64,000 nt of DNA from Trichomonas vaginalis G3 (GCF_026262505.1 NC_067205.1:10230001-10294000); one strand, 5' to 3'; positions 1-9,281 are shown, counted from the stretch's first letter. The notes: generated by a model from the sequence alone, not told the origin. Numbers and translations: made by a program.

Positions 1-336
1 TTGAAAGTCATTTAGAGTTTTTTCAAGACTTTCGTCTGAACGAATTGTAAAGATTTTCATTTCATCAAATTTTTCTATTAGACCGTCAGAACCTTTATAC
101 TGACCATGAAAATATACTGCGAACATGAATGCATTAGTTCTATTTGAAAACAAAACTCTTCTAAATCCTATTGCCTTTGCATCTGAAGGACTTTGAAGCC
201 AACGAATTGGATAGTCAAACCTGTAAGATCGGGATGAAATTTCTTCATCTGAAATATTCCTACCAGCGTTTGTAAAGATATAGTCTAACGGTTTTGTATC
301 TGCTACTTTTGTTCTTTGTTTTTCAACCTGAAGCAT
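1..336 (-). CDS. Capsid-like structural protein, 5' part, open at window edge
   Basis: The reading frame starts at the ATG at 336 and runs off the left edge after 112 codons. Its sequence pattern (KPLDYIFTNAG, YRFDYPIRWLQSP, AIGFRRVLF) matches position by position the N-terminal part of the 282-residue protein at 13885-14733 (KPLDELFTNVG, YRFDYPLRWLRDP, AIGFRRMKF), so it is a diverged paralogue in the same element. The family is likely a virion structural protein (minor capsid or penton type). That role is inferred from its place in the element and from distant similarity to the protein at 52147-53028. A TTTTTACATATATTAAATG leader precedes the start, as in other genes of the element. Confidence 0.6.
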   Translation of the reverse strand, partial: MLQVEKQRTKVADTKPLDYIFTNAGRNISDEEISSRSYRFDYPIRWLQSPSDAKAIGFRRVLFSNRTNAFMFAVYFHGQYKGSDGLIEKFDEMKIFTIRSDESLEKTLNDFQ

Positions 337-392
337 TTAATATATGTAAAAATATACTGTTTTAAAAATGTTTTAAAATGGTATGCAATTTT

Positions 393-2538
393 TTATTTCA
401 TGCAATGTTTTATTTCTGTGCCGTCTTCAAGTATTCCCCAATATTTCCTTTTCGATATTACATGAACTTCGGAAAATACCTTGTCTAGCTTAAAACAGCC
501 CATCTTTTCACCGACCATTCCCATTTCAATGAGTTTGTTATAGCCTTCTTCGTTCGTCATGAGCGCATCGATGTTCTCATAGTATACCACAATTTTCGAT
601 TTGACATCGGAGAAGAATTTGTTGTAGTTGTCAAGGACTGCCTTTGCGAACTGAGGGTAAGACCAATGTTCGACAATAGGTTTTACTGTGGTTACTAAGC
701 CATTTTGACCTTCGGTGAACTCGTATTTCAAAACAAAAGGAGAAAACCTTTCAACAAAGTTGTCGACCTTCTCATGGTGTTTACTCTTCATCTTTTGAGG
801 TTTTTTAATAGAATATCCCCATGTCGAATTCATAAGCAATTTGAGTGTCATTGCAAGTTTGGGGTTTGAAGCTTTCCTAATATCATACATTTGTTGTATG
901 ACTTTTCCAACTGTATAGTTCCTTCCCGGGAACTCACCTTTTTCGTTTGGAATTCCAGTCGGAATATATTGGACAAACCTCATGTACGCAGCGTTAAGGT
1001 CGACATAGTATATCTTTTCGTTTGAGTCGAACTTGTCGCAACCAATGGGTCCAGTTCGTGGAAATTCAAGTGAGTCTCTTATCTTTTGAGAAACTTCTCC
1101 TGTTATCTCATAAACATCGTCGAAGCAACCTGTTTCATATAAAACCTTCTGACCTAACTCAGATGCTCTCCAATACAATTTGACGTCAATTGGATGTCTC
1201 AATGGAAGTTTGTTTATAGCATCTTGAAGTTCTTGCAACCTCATTGGAAGTTCTTCTGGTTCAGGTTGGTATCCGAACAATCCAACTCCTTTTGGAACTG
1301 TGTACTTCTTTTGTGCTATAACTTTGTCTGGAACAACTTTTGGTCTTGCTAACAATGAAAAGTTTGTTTCGTCTTTTGGTACAAAACTTTCTGTCAGCTT
1401 GTCATCTGGAATTGGTTCCAACAAGCCTTTCTCGAAAAGAATGTTAACAGCTCTGACAATGTTGCACTTACCTTTTCCGAACAATGGGTTTGTAAGACTT
1501 TCGTTCAACATGAAGTGGTTGTGGACAAGTACAATCTTCAACCATGGCAATTTGAAGTCAACAACATAGTCGTCATGTGAAGAACCTTTCTCAGTCGGTA
1601 TGTTAACGCGGATATTGACATTTGCCAACGGTGCAATTTTTGTCAATTGACTTCTGAGAATGTACCTTGTTTTCACACATGACTCAAGATACTTCACTTC
1701 TCATCTGTAACAAGACCAGAGTTCCTGAGACATGTAAGAATACAAGGTTCATTGACAATTGTTTCAATTGAATTGTAAATTCCATACCTTGTCAGGTTAA
1801 TGTCAGACTTATTTCTGAACGGGAAGTATCCAGCATGTTGTCTGACTGCTTGAGGGTTGGGTTGGTACCATTCGAACTTCACGCTTGCAATTCCTTCAAT
1901 TGCATTCAAAATATCTGAGTCGGAGTCAAACATTTGTTCTCTCTTTGTAGTCTTGAAAGCGTCAAGAAGTTGTGCGGCTGTTGTGACATTGCCATGTGCA
2001 TAGTAAATATGACCATCCAAATCTTTTACGGTTAGTCTGAGATTGTATCCTTTCTTATTTCCGTCTTGAATTGCAGCAAGTACACCCATGAAGCCTTCTT
2101 TGTTCTTTCCTTCGTCAAAGTTTACTGTAAAGGTTCGACCAGAAGTAATTTTACTTCTAACTCACGATACTTTTCATATGCATATCTTGTTCTTTCCATG
2201 GGAGCATGTGCGTCTTCACCTTTTCCTTTTTTCCTTCTCAAAGGATGCAATTGTTCGTCATGTTTCCAGTAGAATCTGGCAAAGCCGTCGTGTCCTTCAA
2301 CTTGAGCTCAGTAACATCGAAAGGCATGTCCATAAGACGTTCTTCTTCTAACCTCTCTAGTCTGTTTGGATAATTTGCGCGTGCTGTTTCTAGTCCATTT
2401 CGTAGCGAAGACCAGACAGTTTGTCATAGACTTTTATCTTCCCTTCCTATATTTAAACTTCTTCGAAACTCTCCAACCATATCTTTCTAACTCTGCTTTT
2501 ATTCTAGCAGATTTTCTATCCATTCTATATGGGGGCAT
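393..2538 (-). pseudogene. Protein-primed DNA polymerase B of Maverick A (broken)
   Basis: This is the palm region of a family B DNA polymerase of the protein-primed type used by Mavericks, adenoviruses and phi29 to copy linear genomes. Recognisable in order are a motif A region (YYVDLNAAYMRF, near nt 1000), a motif B region (KLLMNSTWGYS, near nt 820-840) and a motif C region (YYENIDALMT, near nt 565-590). Upstream coding sequence reaches a likely start at 2538 (MPPYRMDRKSARIK). The span is about 715 codons, shorter than full Maverick polymerases. The gene is broken (a few breaks) and is read as a fossil. It lies between an HNH gene upstream and a capsid-like gene downstream, all on the same strand. 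Confidence 0.8.
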
Positions 2539-2566
2539 TTTTATAAAAATAAAAAAATATACTGTT

Positions 2567-3151
2567 TTAAAATGGTATGCCATATAGCTTCTTGAATTTG
2601 TTAAGAAATATTTTAACGTTTTTTCCATCTGTATCTCTAGTGTTTACATAAGCATAGCCTTCCTTAGTAAAATATACTTGTAATTTCCTATAGTTTACGC
2701 CGGTATAAAAGTAGAAAGAGTCTTGTTCTTCGCTATAGTAGTAAAACTCAAACGTATGCTCGCCATAGTCTGTAATTTCAATTGTTTCATCTTCTAGTTC
2801 GTCGACAAATTCGAATACAATATCTCCAAATTTGCCTATGTTCTTACTGTTTTCAGAACAAGTGACCCAACGCAAGTTTTCAAGTCTATTGTCGTTTCTT
2901 ATACGGTTTATATGGTCTACAAAAGGTAAATTGTTAGGGTTCGGTATAAAATGAGTTGCAATGACAACATGTTTTAAATAGCGTTTCCCACTCATATTCA
3001 TAGTAGCATATCCGTCATTTCGCTCACATTCGCTTAAAACTCTTTTTGTCTTTTTGTTTCTGACTTCAAATGACTCACAACAGTGAATTTCATATTTCTC
3101 ATCTAACAAACAAGTTTCCCAACGGTCTTCTCCAACAAACTCAGCGTACAT
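2567..3151 (-). CDS. HNH endonuclease (homing type) inside Maverick A
   Basis: The 194-residue protein has a clear HNH core around residues 77-97 (VDHINRIRNDNRLENLRW, followed by VTCSENSKN), the pattern of phage-type homing endonucleases that often pair with a NUMOD4-like N-terminus. Such enzymes make site-specific DNA breaks and move by recombination into gaps between genes. It sits just upstream of the polymerase gene. A 90-bp segment holding its first codons and leader is repeated upstream (3208-3297), and the sequence around its stop (AAATGGTATGC) recurs near 377-388 and 3196-3206, as if the gene were a cassette. The open frame looks whole. The target is unknown. Confidence 0.8.
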   Translation of the reverse strand: MYAEFVGEDRWETCLLDEKYEIHCCESFEVRNKKTKRVLSECERNDGYATMNMSGKRYLKHVVIATHFIPNPNNLPFVDHINRIRNDNRLENLRWVTCSENSKNIGKFGDIVFEFVDELEDETIEITDYGEHTFEFYYYSEEQDSFYFYTGVNYRKLQVYFTKEGYAYVNTRDTDGKNVKIFLNKFKKLYGIPF

Positions 3152-3297
3152 TTCAAATAAAATAAAAAAATGTTTTTTTAAAAATATTTTGTTTTAAATG
3201 GTATGCCATTTCATATTTCTCATCTAACAAACAAGTTTCCCAACGGTCTTCTCCAACAAACTCAGCGTACATTTCAAATAAAATAAAAAAATGTTTT
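3087..3297. repeat. 90-bp direct repeat around the HNH gene start
   Basis: Positions 3087-3176 and 3208-3297 are near-identical direct copies. Each holds the first ~21 codons of the HNH gene (minus strand) and its A/T-rich leader. The second copy is preceded by AAATGGTATGCCAT, which resembles the sequence at the 3' end of the HNH gene. This suggests a cassette-style duplication. Confidence 0.85.
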
Positions 3298-3301
3298 TCC
3301 T

Positions 3302-3526
3302 TTACTTTACATAACCACTTGCTGCCATAAGTCTTTGACGCCAACCCATACCAGCTAATGAAGGTTGACTTGGTTTAGTTTCAATACTAAACTTTGGTTT
3401 TGGTTTATCTTCAGTTTTTGGCTTCCCTTCTTCTATTGGTTTTTCGTCACTTTTCGGTTCATCTGACTTTACCTCACTTGCTGGAACAGTTGTGTCGTCA
3501 ACATCTTCATAAATATCATATGCCAT
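3302..3526 (-). CDS. Small charged Maverick protein, function unknown
   Basis: From the ATG at 3526 the protein is about 74 residues (MAYDIYEDVDD at its start), rich in Lys, Pro, Glu and Asp in the middle and ending with GWRQRLMAASGYVK. No domain is recognised. Low-complexity, Pro/Lys-rich composition suggests a disordered virion or scaffold protein, but that is a guess. It lies between two other small genes on the same strand in copy A. Confidence 0.4.
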   Translation of the reverse strand: MAYDIYEDVDDTTVPASEVKSDEPKSDEKPIEEGKPKTEDKPKPKFSIETKPSQPSLAGMGWRQRLMAASGYVK

Positions 3527-3613
3527 CTGTTTCTGTTTTCCTTTCAACTTTTTGTGTTTGTTGTAAAGTTTAGAATATTTCGACTCTAAGTCAATGAGAT
3601 GTTCTATAATGAA

Positions 3614-3886
3614 CTATTGGTCAGTGAAGTAAACTTTTCCATCTGTTGTCTCATAAACTCCTTCAGACTTCAATATTTTATTTGTGAGAGTCTGTTTCTT
3701 TTTTGAGATACTTGCCGTTCCATTTTTATGAAAAGTGACTTTGTAGTTAGGGTTTGTATTTCCAGACCTGGCATTTTCTATTATTGAATTTTTCTCTTCA
3801 TCTGTAAGTTCTTTGACAGGTTTTGACAATGGTTCTGAACTTTTTGTTTGTGGTGTCAAATCTACCGTTTCAACTTCTTCGGTCAT
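3614..3886 (-). CDS. Small Maverick protein, function unknown
   Basis: The 90-residue frame starts at an ATG at 3886 preceded by a T-rich leader and GAAATG, the arrangement seen ahead of most genes in the element. The sequence is hydrophilic (MTEEVETVDL at the start) with KVTFHKNGTASISKKKQ in the middle. I recognise no family. It belongs to the small-gene cluster between the integrase end and the polymerase end of copy A. Confidence 0.5.
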   Translation of the reverse strand: MTEEVETVDLTPQTKSSEPLSKPVKELTDEEKNSIIENARSGNTNPNYKVTFHKNGTASISKKKQTLTNKILKSEGVYETTDGKVYFTDQ

Positions 3887-3905
3887 TTCATCTCAGTAAA
3901 AAATT

Positions 3906-4061
3906 TTAGTTTGGTTTGTTTTCAACTGGTTGTTGAGGTTTTTTAAGTCGGTCTAAAACTTCCTGAGGTATAGGAAGAACTTGACAAACACGTGGTTGTG
4001 TAACTGCTGGAAGCCGACAAAGCCATCTTGAGCCCATTTGTCTCAATGCTGTATTGTTCAT
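3906..4061 (-). CDS. 51-residue Pro-rich small protein in Maverick A
   Basis: A short frame from the ATG at 4061 to a TAA at 3906-3908 encodes 51 residues starting MNNTALRQMGSRWL and ending in a Pro/Gln-rich tail (KKPQQPVENKPN). It has the same leader (T-run, ACTGAGATGAAATG) as the neighbouring gene at 3886, which is the main support that it is real. It is basic and too short to assign; a virion peptide is possible. Confidence 0.5.
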   Translation of the reverse strand: MNNTALRQMGSRWLCRLPAVTQPRVCQVLPIPQEVLDRLKKPQQPVENKPN

Positions 4062-4080
4062 TTCATCTCAGTAAAAAATT

Positions 4081-4482
4081 TTACATTCCCCACGTTTGAG
4101 GTGGTTGAGGTTGGTTGTTGTTTACCCACTGTTGTGCATGGTTATATCCTCTGTTAAAGAATCTTTCACCTTGGTCCATGTAGTGTCCTGCTTGGTTATA
4201 GTAGTCATTTGCTTTGTTATAGTAGTTTCCTGCTTGTCTTCCTACATTGTCCATCCATCCTTGAACTTTTCCTCTTGTTTCAGGATTTGGAATAAGATTT
4301 GCTGCATCTCGTGCTACCTCCCAACCTTTCTGTACAGTTTGTATAATAGGTTGTGCTTTCTCTTTCAGTATACCTAATGTACTCAAAATCTTCCTTCCAA
4401 TTCCAAATGCACCTCTGGCTATTGTTCCCACTGCGGGCAAAAATCTAGATGCGACTCCTGCTAATGCGCCAAATAAACCCAT
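4081..4482 (-). CDS. Amphipathic virion-type small protein (adenovirus pVI/pX-like in style)
   Basis: The 133-residue protein opens with a hydrophobic Gly/Ala-rich helix (MGLFGALAGVASRFLPAVG, then ARGAFGIGRKILSTLG) and continues with a Tyr/Asn/Gln-rich tail. This layout resembles membrane-lytic or minor core proteins of adenovirus-like virions; the similarity is in style only. It is divergently oriented to the integrase at 4499 with only 16 bp between the two starts, so they must share control sequence. Copy B holds only the first part of this gene (17009-17088). Confidence 0.5.
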   Translation of the reverse strand: MGLFGALAGVASRFLPAVGTIARGAFGIGRKILSTLGILKEKAQPIIQTVQKGWEVARDAANLIPNPETRGKVQGWMDNVGRQAGNYYNKANDYYNQAGHYMDQGERFFNRGYNHAQQWVNNNQPQPPQTWGM

Positions 4483-4498
4483 TTCTTATGGGTTAAAA

Positions 4499-5456
4499 AT
4501 GACGAATTCAAACAAGGACCCGTATGTTTCTAAAGCAACAAAGAAAGCACTCATGGTAAAAATCTTTAGTTCAACACCAAATGCTTGGTTTATGGATATC
4601 TTGGAAAACATTCCGAGGTATAGAGAAGATGGACCACCATACTGGCTAATATTTGTTGGTCAAAACACAAGATACTGTGAAGCCATACCATTATGGTCCA
4701 AAAATATTTTAGATGTGAAAACTGCTTTGACAATATTCGTTGACAAATACCATCCAACAAAACTGACATCTGACTATGAAAGTTCTTTCAAATCAGACAA
4801 TATTAAAAACTATCTGCGTTCAAAAAATGTAAACCAATATTTCATTGTCGACCAAAACCATTCTGCTCTTGGTGTCATTGACAGTTGTATAAAAATCTTA
4901 AGAGACTTAAACCAACCACAAAGTGGTGAAGCAAATGAAATGTCATATGACGACAAGTACAGACACTTCTCCATGGCAAAGATGAGACAAGTTTTAAATA
5001 TTTACAATAGCCGTAAACAAAAAGGTTTGGGAAACCACTCCCCGAAGAAATGAAAAACAACCCTGACTTAGAGAAAGACTATATATTTAATAGTTTAGTC
5101 AAAAGAGACAAACAAGAAAGAATGCCGGGCTTCAAACTTAAGAAAGGTGACAAAGTAAAAATAGAAATACCTAAACGCGACCCATATGAAAATACTATTG
5201 ACTATGACAACAATGGGAACCGACAGGTACTCACATTCGTGTTCGTAAAAATAGAAGAAAGTATACAAGAGAATATTATGAAGTTTTAGGCAAACATGGC
5301 AAAATGTACACACTGCAAGCAGAAGATAAAACTACTATTGTCAGACCTCGTTTCAAACTTGTCAAAGTTCAAGGTGGTATACTTTCAAAGACAGTTCCTA
5401 ACAAATATAAGACAACTCCTGACGAATATGCTAAAGAAGTTGAAAATGACGACTAA
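4499..5456 (+). pseudogene. Maverick rve-type integrase, copy A (broken)
   Basis: This is a retroviral-like (rve superfamily) integrase that in Mavericks joins element ends to host DNA. Recognisable core segments are NAWFMDILENI, then PPYWLIFVGQNTRYCEAIPL and LTSDYESSFKSDNIKNYL, followed by LGVIDSCIKILRDLN. A basic SH3-like C-terminal part (GFKLKKGDKVKIEIPKRD) follows. It is the only plus-strand gene of this part of copy A and its stop overlaps the stop of the convergent fibre gene. The gene is broken (about two breaks). Its counterpart in copy B is at 16035-16991. Confidence 0.8.
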
Positions 5457-6734
5457 GCATTTCTATACCATGCGTAAACTGTCATGTAAGGTGGCATGTA
5501 GTCTTTACTTTGTCCCGTTGTTTGCGTATACCCTGAAACGCGATGTATATGGTTTCCTCCTCCCTCAGTGTTACTCCAGTAACAATCTATAGCAAACTTA
5601 ACGTTGTTTTTAACATCATATCCTTTACCTTTTGTCATTGATGACCAATCCCAATATCTATGCTTATGCCAACCTGCTTGAGATGTACTTAAATCTATGT
5701 AGTGACTGTGTGCAGGTAATTTTCACCTGAAATCGTTTTACTTCCACCTGTTTCCTTTGAAGAGTTTGCACAATACAAAAACCTGTCGACTATTTGAGTC
5801 CAAGTTCCAAAACCAAGTACTACTTCTGGTTTGGTAGAGTTCATTGACGTGTAAATAGAACCTATAGGATATACTGTTTGAAGTATTTCTGTCTTTAACG
5901 TTTGAAGCTCTGTTTTGTCAGCTTTTTTATCATATAAATCTTGAGCAGTGAATTTAACTTTGTTTTCATCCTCCATGACATAGACATTTCTACATCTAAT
6001 GTTTTTATCCGATGTTAAACCTTCTGGAAAGTTAGGAGGTTTAAAATATAATCCATCCCCACCAGTTTCTTCAATCGTTCCTAAAATACTTTCTATACCA
6101 ACAGTTGAGAAGAAGGTATGTGTATGTCCAACGTCACTTTTCCTGTTTAAGGTTTCTTGTAAGTTTGTAATATTTGCAATGGTATGTGTATGTCCAACGT
6201 CACTTTTCCTGTTTAAGGTTTCTTGTAAGTTTGTAATATTTGCAATGGTATGTGTATGGTTCTTATCCGCTTTAAGGTCTAAACATCCTGAAACCCACCC
6301 TGTATCGGCTTTAGTTTTTAAAATCTTTGTTGTCCGTTCATGGTACCATTCAACCCTTTCTATAATTTCATTGTCTTTTTCATCCACATATTCCTTATCT
6401 GCCTTCTTCACTAACGCACTAGCCACATATGCTAACTCATCGTCAACATACTCTTTGTCAGCTTTGTTGTCAATATCTGCCTTCAAAAGAAGTTCATCTA
6501 TAGGTTTCTCGTTTAAAGTTCCTTTTGTTGGATTTATACAAACAGTATGGTTCTTACTGTCTTGAAATAGAAACTCGTCTGTCAATGGGTTTAATGTCAG
6601 TTTTAAGTTTCCTTCTTTCAATGACTCAGATATCTTAGAATAGTTGAAAAGTTTGTTGTGTTCTTATTTAGAGCTTGCAAAATGAGTTGTCGGTTGTGTT
6701 GTATTTCTCTCATAGACGCTGTTTCTTTCGACAT
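5453..6734 (-). pseudogene. Phage-tail-fibre-like protein of Maverick A (broken)
   Basis: The coding region starts at 6734. It has repeated KADKEYVDE-type coiled segments, then HTHTIANITNLQETLNRKSD repeats, then a C-terminal domain typical of phage baseplate/collar adhesins (YPIGSIYTSMNSTKP, LGFGTWTQIVDRFLY, and an end DYMPPYMTVYAWYR). These domains form trimeric receptor-binding fibres in T4-like phages (gp10/gp12). Here the gene sits among capsid-like genes, so a virion spike is the natural inference. A 66-bp unit (22 codons) is tandemly repeated at 6115-6245. The gene is broken in about two places. It shares an 17-bp divergent spacer with the capsid-like gene at 6752. Confidence 0.75.
6115..6245. 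repeat. 66-bp tandem duplication inside fibre gene
   Basis: Two adjacent near-identical 66-bp units begin at 6115 and 6181. They encode two copies of a 22-residue stalk repeat with HTHTIANITNLQ. Period divisible by three keeps the frame, as expected for stalk-length variation in fibre proteins. Confidence 0.85.
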
Positions 6735-6751
6735 TTTATTCTAGATAAAAT

Positions 6752-7599
6752 ATGCTTTCAATAGAAAAAGAAAATTCAAGAGTTGCTACAACTAAACCAT
6801 TAGATGAACTTTTTACGAATGTCGGTCAAAAGTTTGAGACAGAGACCGTAAAGCATGAAGGCTATCGTTTTGACTACCCACTAAGATGGTTAAGAGACCC
6901 ATCCGTCACAAAAGCTATTGGCTTTCGTAGAATGAAGTTCATTTCAGAAGCCATACATGGTTTCCCATTTACGGTCGCTTTTGAAATTCGATACTATAAC
7001 AAAGAAAAACGTACGTATGAGAAATTTGAACAGGGAAAACTTTTACAAGTTAGTTTGCTTGTAAACTTAGAAACAACTCTTCAAGCTTTTCAAAAAAAAT
7101 AAACGATATCTATCTCGAATATGCAAAACAGTACAACATTGACGAAGGAGAGTACCATCTCGATATTATATATGACAGGAAAAATGCAACTGTTAAAATC
7201 AATAGAATAGAAGACCTTGGAGAAGACGTTTATATTTCTACAAAATATAACAACTTGGCATGGTATAGATTTTTGAGGATGTTAAATCAGCCTGCAGAAT
7301 ATCCAGTACACCCGAACTTTTATGAAGTCGAAAACCCTAATGGAACATATGAAAATGTTTTCGACTCAGATGCTATTATAGTTCATGCTTCATTTTCTGG
7401 TGCACAAAACTCTTTTTTATGCTTGGCAAATGACTTTTACGAAAAACCTACAAAGCTATATGAACCACCGAGTGGAAGTATTTCAGACTTTCAAGTATGG
7501 TTTACAACAGATGGAAGAAAGAGAATAGTTCCATTATACCATGCGTTTTACTTAGAACTTAGTCTCATATACAACTACTATCGAACGGTAAAAATATAA
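6752..7599 (+). pseudogene. Capsid-like structural protein, copy A (broken)
   Basis: The start at 6752 gives MLSIEKENSRVATTKPLDELF; the end is ELSLIYNYYRTVKI. It is nearly identical to the open 282-residue gene at 13885-14733 in copy B and is distantly similar to the 293-residue protein at 52147-53028 in copy C. Shared landmarks include the YxFxYPxRW block, a ...NLAWYRFLRML block and an IVHASFSGAQNSFLCLANDFY block. I infer a minor capsid or penton-type protein. It is broken in about one or two places. Confidence 0.6.
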
Positions 7600-7601
7600 T
7601 T

Positions 7602-7844
7602 TTAATACGGTTGAGGTGTTGGATTTGGTTGCCAACTAGACTGTGGTGCAGGTTCAGGCTGTTGTATAACAGGAGCTTGTTCTTCTGGTTCAGGGTCTTT
7701 AGGTATAATACCAACGAACTGACCTACTCTTTTACCAATATTTTTGACTCCGTTCCAAATTCCTCTTCCTACGGTTTTTATTCCATTCCATATACCTCTT
7801 CCAACATTTCGAAAGAAGTTTCCTATTCTTCCAAAGAAACCCAT
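7602..7844 (-). CDS. Amphipathic, membrane-active-looking small protein
   Basis: The 80-residue protein starts MGFFGRIGNFFRNVGRGIWN and carries near-repeats of VGRGIWNGIKT / VGRGIWNGVKN / IGKRVGQF, followed by a Pro/Gln/Glu-rich tail. The first half would form cationic amphipathic helices, as in membrane-lytic peptides such as the adenovirus pVI helix. This role is inferred. The leader TTTTTACATATAGTAAAATG precedes it. Copy B has the same protein at 13638-13880 with one visible residue difference near the start. Confidence 0.6.
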   Translation of the reverse strand: MGFFGRIGNFFRNVGRGIWNGIKTVGRGIWNGVKNIGKRVGQFVGIIPKDPEPEEQAPVIQQPEPAPQSSWQPNPTPQPY

Positions 7845-7862
7845 TTTACTATATGTAAAAAT

Positions 7863-8225
7863 CTAATGTCCGCCTAGTCTCTTACGTTTCCTTCTGAGTT
7901 CCATAGCATTTTTTAACTGGAGCTCATACATTCTATTTCTCCTCTGGTAGAAAACATACTCTGGGTCAACTCCTGTGTTCGCGTCATCTGCATAGAGTTG
8001 TTTATATCCCACTTCAGGGTTTGTATAAAACTCTTTCCATCTCATATTTGCATACCATGGTGGTAAGCCTAACGCAGCGTCATTTGACATGGCAGTTTGC
8101 ATTTGTACATCTGTTGGCACTTGACCATAGTTTGCCATTGCAGTTTGTATTCTAACTTCATTTGGAATATTCTCTGGGTTTGGTTGTCCAGGTTGCTGTG
8201 CATTCGCTAAGTTCTGTGCGTCCAT
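7863..8225 (-). CDS. 120-residue Maverick protein, function unknown
   Basis: The protein starts MDAQNLANAQQPGQPNPENI and ends in a basic RRKRKRLGGH tail. It has an internal near-repeat (VRIQTAMANYGQVPTDVQ / VQMQTAMSNDAAL) and a middle part WYANMRWKEFYTNPEVG. No family is recognised. Copy B encodes an almost identical protein (13258-13620), showing it is a stable part of this element family. The basic C-terminus would suit DNA or capsid contact. Confidence 0.6.
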   Translation of the reverse strand: MDAQNLANAQQPGQPNPENIPNEVRIQTAMANYGQVPTDVQMQTAMSNDAALGLPPWYANMRWKEFYTNPEVGYKQLYADDANTGVDPEYVFYQRRNRMYELQLKNAMELRRKRKRLGGH

Positions 8226-8248
8226 TTAATATTAGATAAAAATATCTC

Positions 8249-8380
8249 TTACGAGTACATATGCCGAACATTTGCTGGCATTGGTTCATCTTCATATTCT
8301 CTATATCTTTCTGCCACGTCAAATAAGTAAATGACACAATGGAAAAAACCTAAAACAAGTAGTCCTATTTCAAACCACAT
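8249..8380 (-). CDS. 43-residue single-span membrane protein
   Basis: The frame from the ATG at 8380 to the TAA at 8249-8251 encodes 43 residues. It begins MWFEIGLLVLGFFHCVIYLF, a clear membrane helix, followed by a charged tail (DVAERYREYEDEPMP). Copy B encodes the same protein at 13103-13234 with only two changed residues near the end, which supports a real gene. It directly follows the methylase. Possible roles are a holin-like or virion membrane peptide. Confidence 0.6.
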   Translation of the reverse strand: MWFEIGLLVLGFFHCVIYLFDVAERYREYEDEPMPANVRHMYS

Positions 8381-8384
8381 TTAC

Positions 8385-9181
8385 TTACCAATAAAATTTC
8401 TTTGTTGTGACACTTTTCCGGTTTATAGGACCTCTCTCATATTCTATCTTATCGTATCTAAACACATAGTCATGTATATCCTCTAACCATCTCATGACAC
8501 TTTCCAAACCACTTTTATCGGATGTAAAGTAAAAGCATGGATGGTTATGTAAAACGTCTAAAGTTTCTAAAGAGTCTCTCAAAGTCCAGTCTACTTGGTA
8601 TTGAAAATCCCATGTGTTATAGAACGGCGGGTCCACTATAAAGAAAACATTTTCCTTGTCTTTATATTTTTCATACAACTCTGTCCAACGACATCTCACA
8701 AACTCTATACCCTCAATATATTTTTCTATGTCCTCTTTGAAAACCTTTGTATAGTTAAGATATAAAACGTTTGACATAAGTGTTTCAATGTCATGAACTC
8801 TTATAGAACCACTATACAATAGTCTAGAAGATATACTATCCCAGTCAATATACTCTGCTTTTTCAAAACCTCTCTGACAGTATTTTTCTTATCTAATGGT
8901 ATACGTTCCATCTTACCTATAGGTATCTTTTCTTTTAACTCTTTCAATATTTTGTTTGTGTCTGGTATATGTTTGAGACGGTTCATATAGTTGTCGAAGT
9001 CATTGCATATAATCTTTGAGTCAGGAAATACAGTATGGCACAAATGAGATATATAGAAACTTCCACCGAACAAATCTACAAATGTTAGACCATTCGGTAG
9101 TTTCTTAAGTTCTCTCAATAGAATATCTTTACATCTACTCTTATTTCCAAAGAAGGGTAACGGTGGTTTTGTAAAATTCAT
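8385..9181 (-). pseudogene. D12-class DNA N6-adenine methyltransferase, copy A (broken)
   Basis: The start at 9181 gives MNFTKPPLPFFGNKSRCKDIL, with a Dam/D12-type S-adenosylmethionine binding start (PFFGNKSR), then FVDLFGGSFYISHL (motif I) and FFIVDPPFYNTWDF (DPPF, catalytic motif IV). Such enzymes methylate adenine N6. Adenine methylation is known in trichomonads, and adenine methylases are known in their Mavericks. It is the first gene inside the terminal repeat. The reading frame is broken in about one or two places; copy B (12300-13118) has it in one frame. Confidence 0.85.
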
Positions 9182-9281
9182 TTTATATTTAATAAAAATG
9201 TTTTTTTCCTGAAAAGTGACAGAAAAGTGACAAAACATCTTCGGGGCTAGAGGGCACGAAGTGCCTGGAAGCCCCAATACT
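9182..9281. repeat. Terminal inverted repeat of Maverick A with hairpin
   Basis: The region from the methylase start to 9281 matches, in inverse orientation, 12133-12299 of copy B. It contains a GC-rich near-palindrome at 9243-9276 (GGGGCT... GGCACGAAGTGCC ...AGCCCC) just inside the terminus. The outermost bases read AGTATTGGGG from the end. A T-run follows from 9282. Confidence 0.8.

Larger units (their letters stand above)
1..9281 (-). mobile_element. Maverick/Polinton copy A (left end outside window)
   Basis: This is a large self-synthesising element read mostly on the minus strand. From its terminus at 9281 inward it carries an adenine methylase, small proteins, a capsid-like protein, a phage-like fibre, an rve integrase, an amphipathic protein, an HNH endonuclease, protein-primed DNA polymerase B and another capsid-like gene cut by the window edge. 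Polymerase plus rve integrase plus capsid-like genes is diagnostic of Mavericks. The end reads AGTATTGGGG inward, which fits the 5'-AG terminus known for the family. The element is broken, with roughly eight breaks over several genes. Close similarity to copy B (12133-17088) suggests a recent origin. The other terminus is not in the window, so its length and target duplication cannot be checked. Confidence 0.9.

Noticed and set aside
4499-5456. Retroviral-like integrase suggesting an LTR retrotransposon
   Set aside because: No reverse transcriptase, gag or LTR is nearby; polymerase B, packaging ATPase and fibre genes place it in Mavericks.
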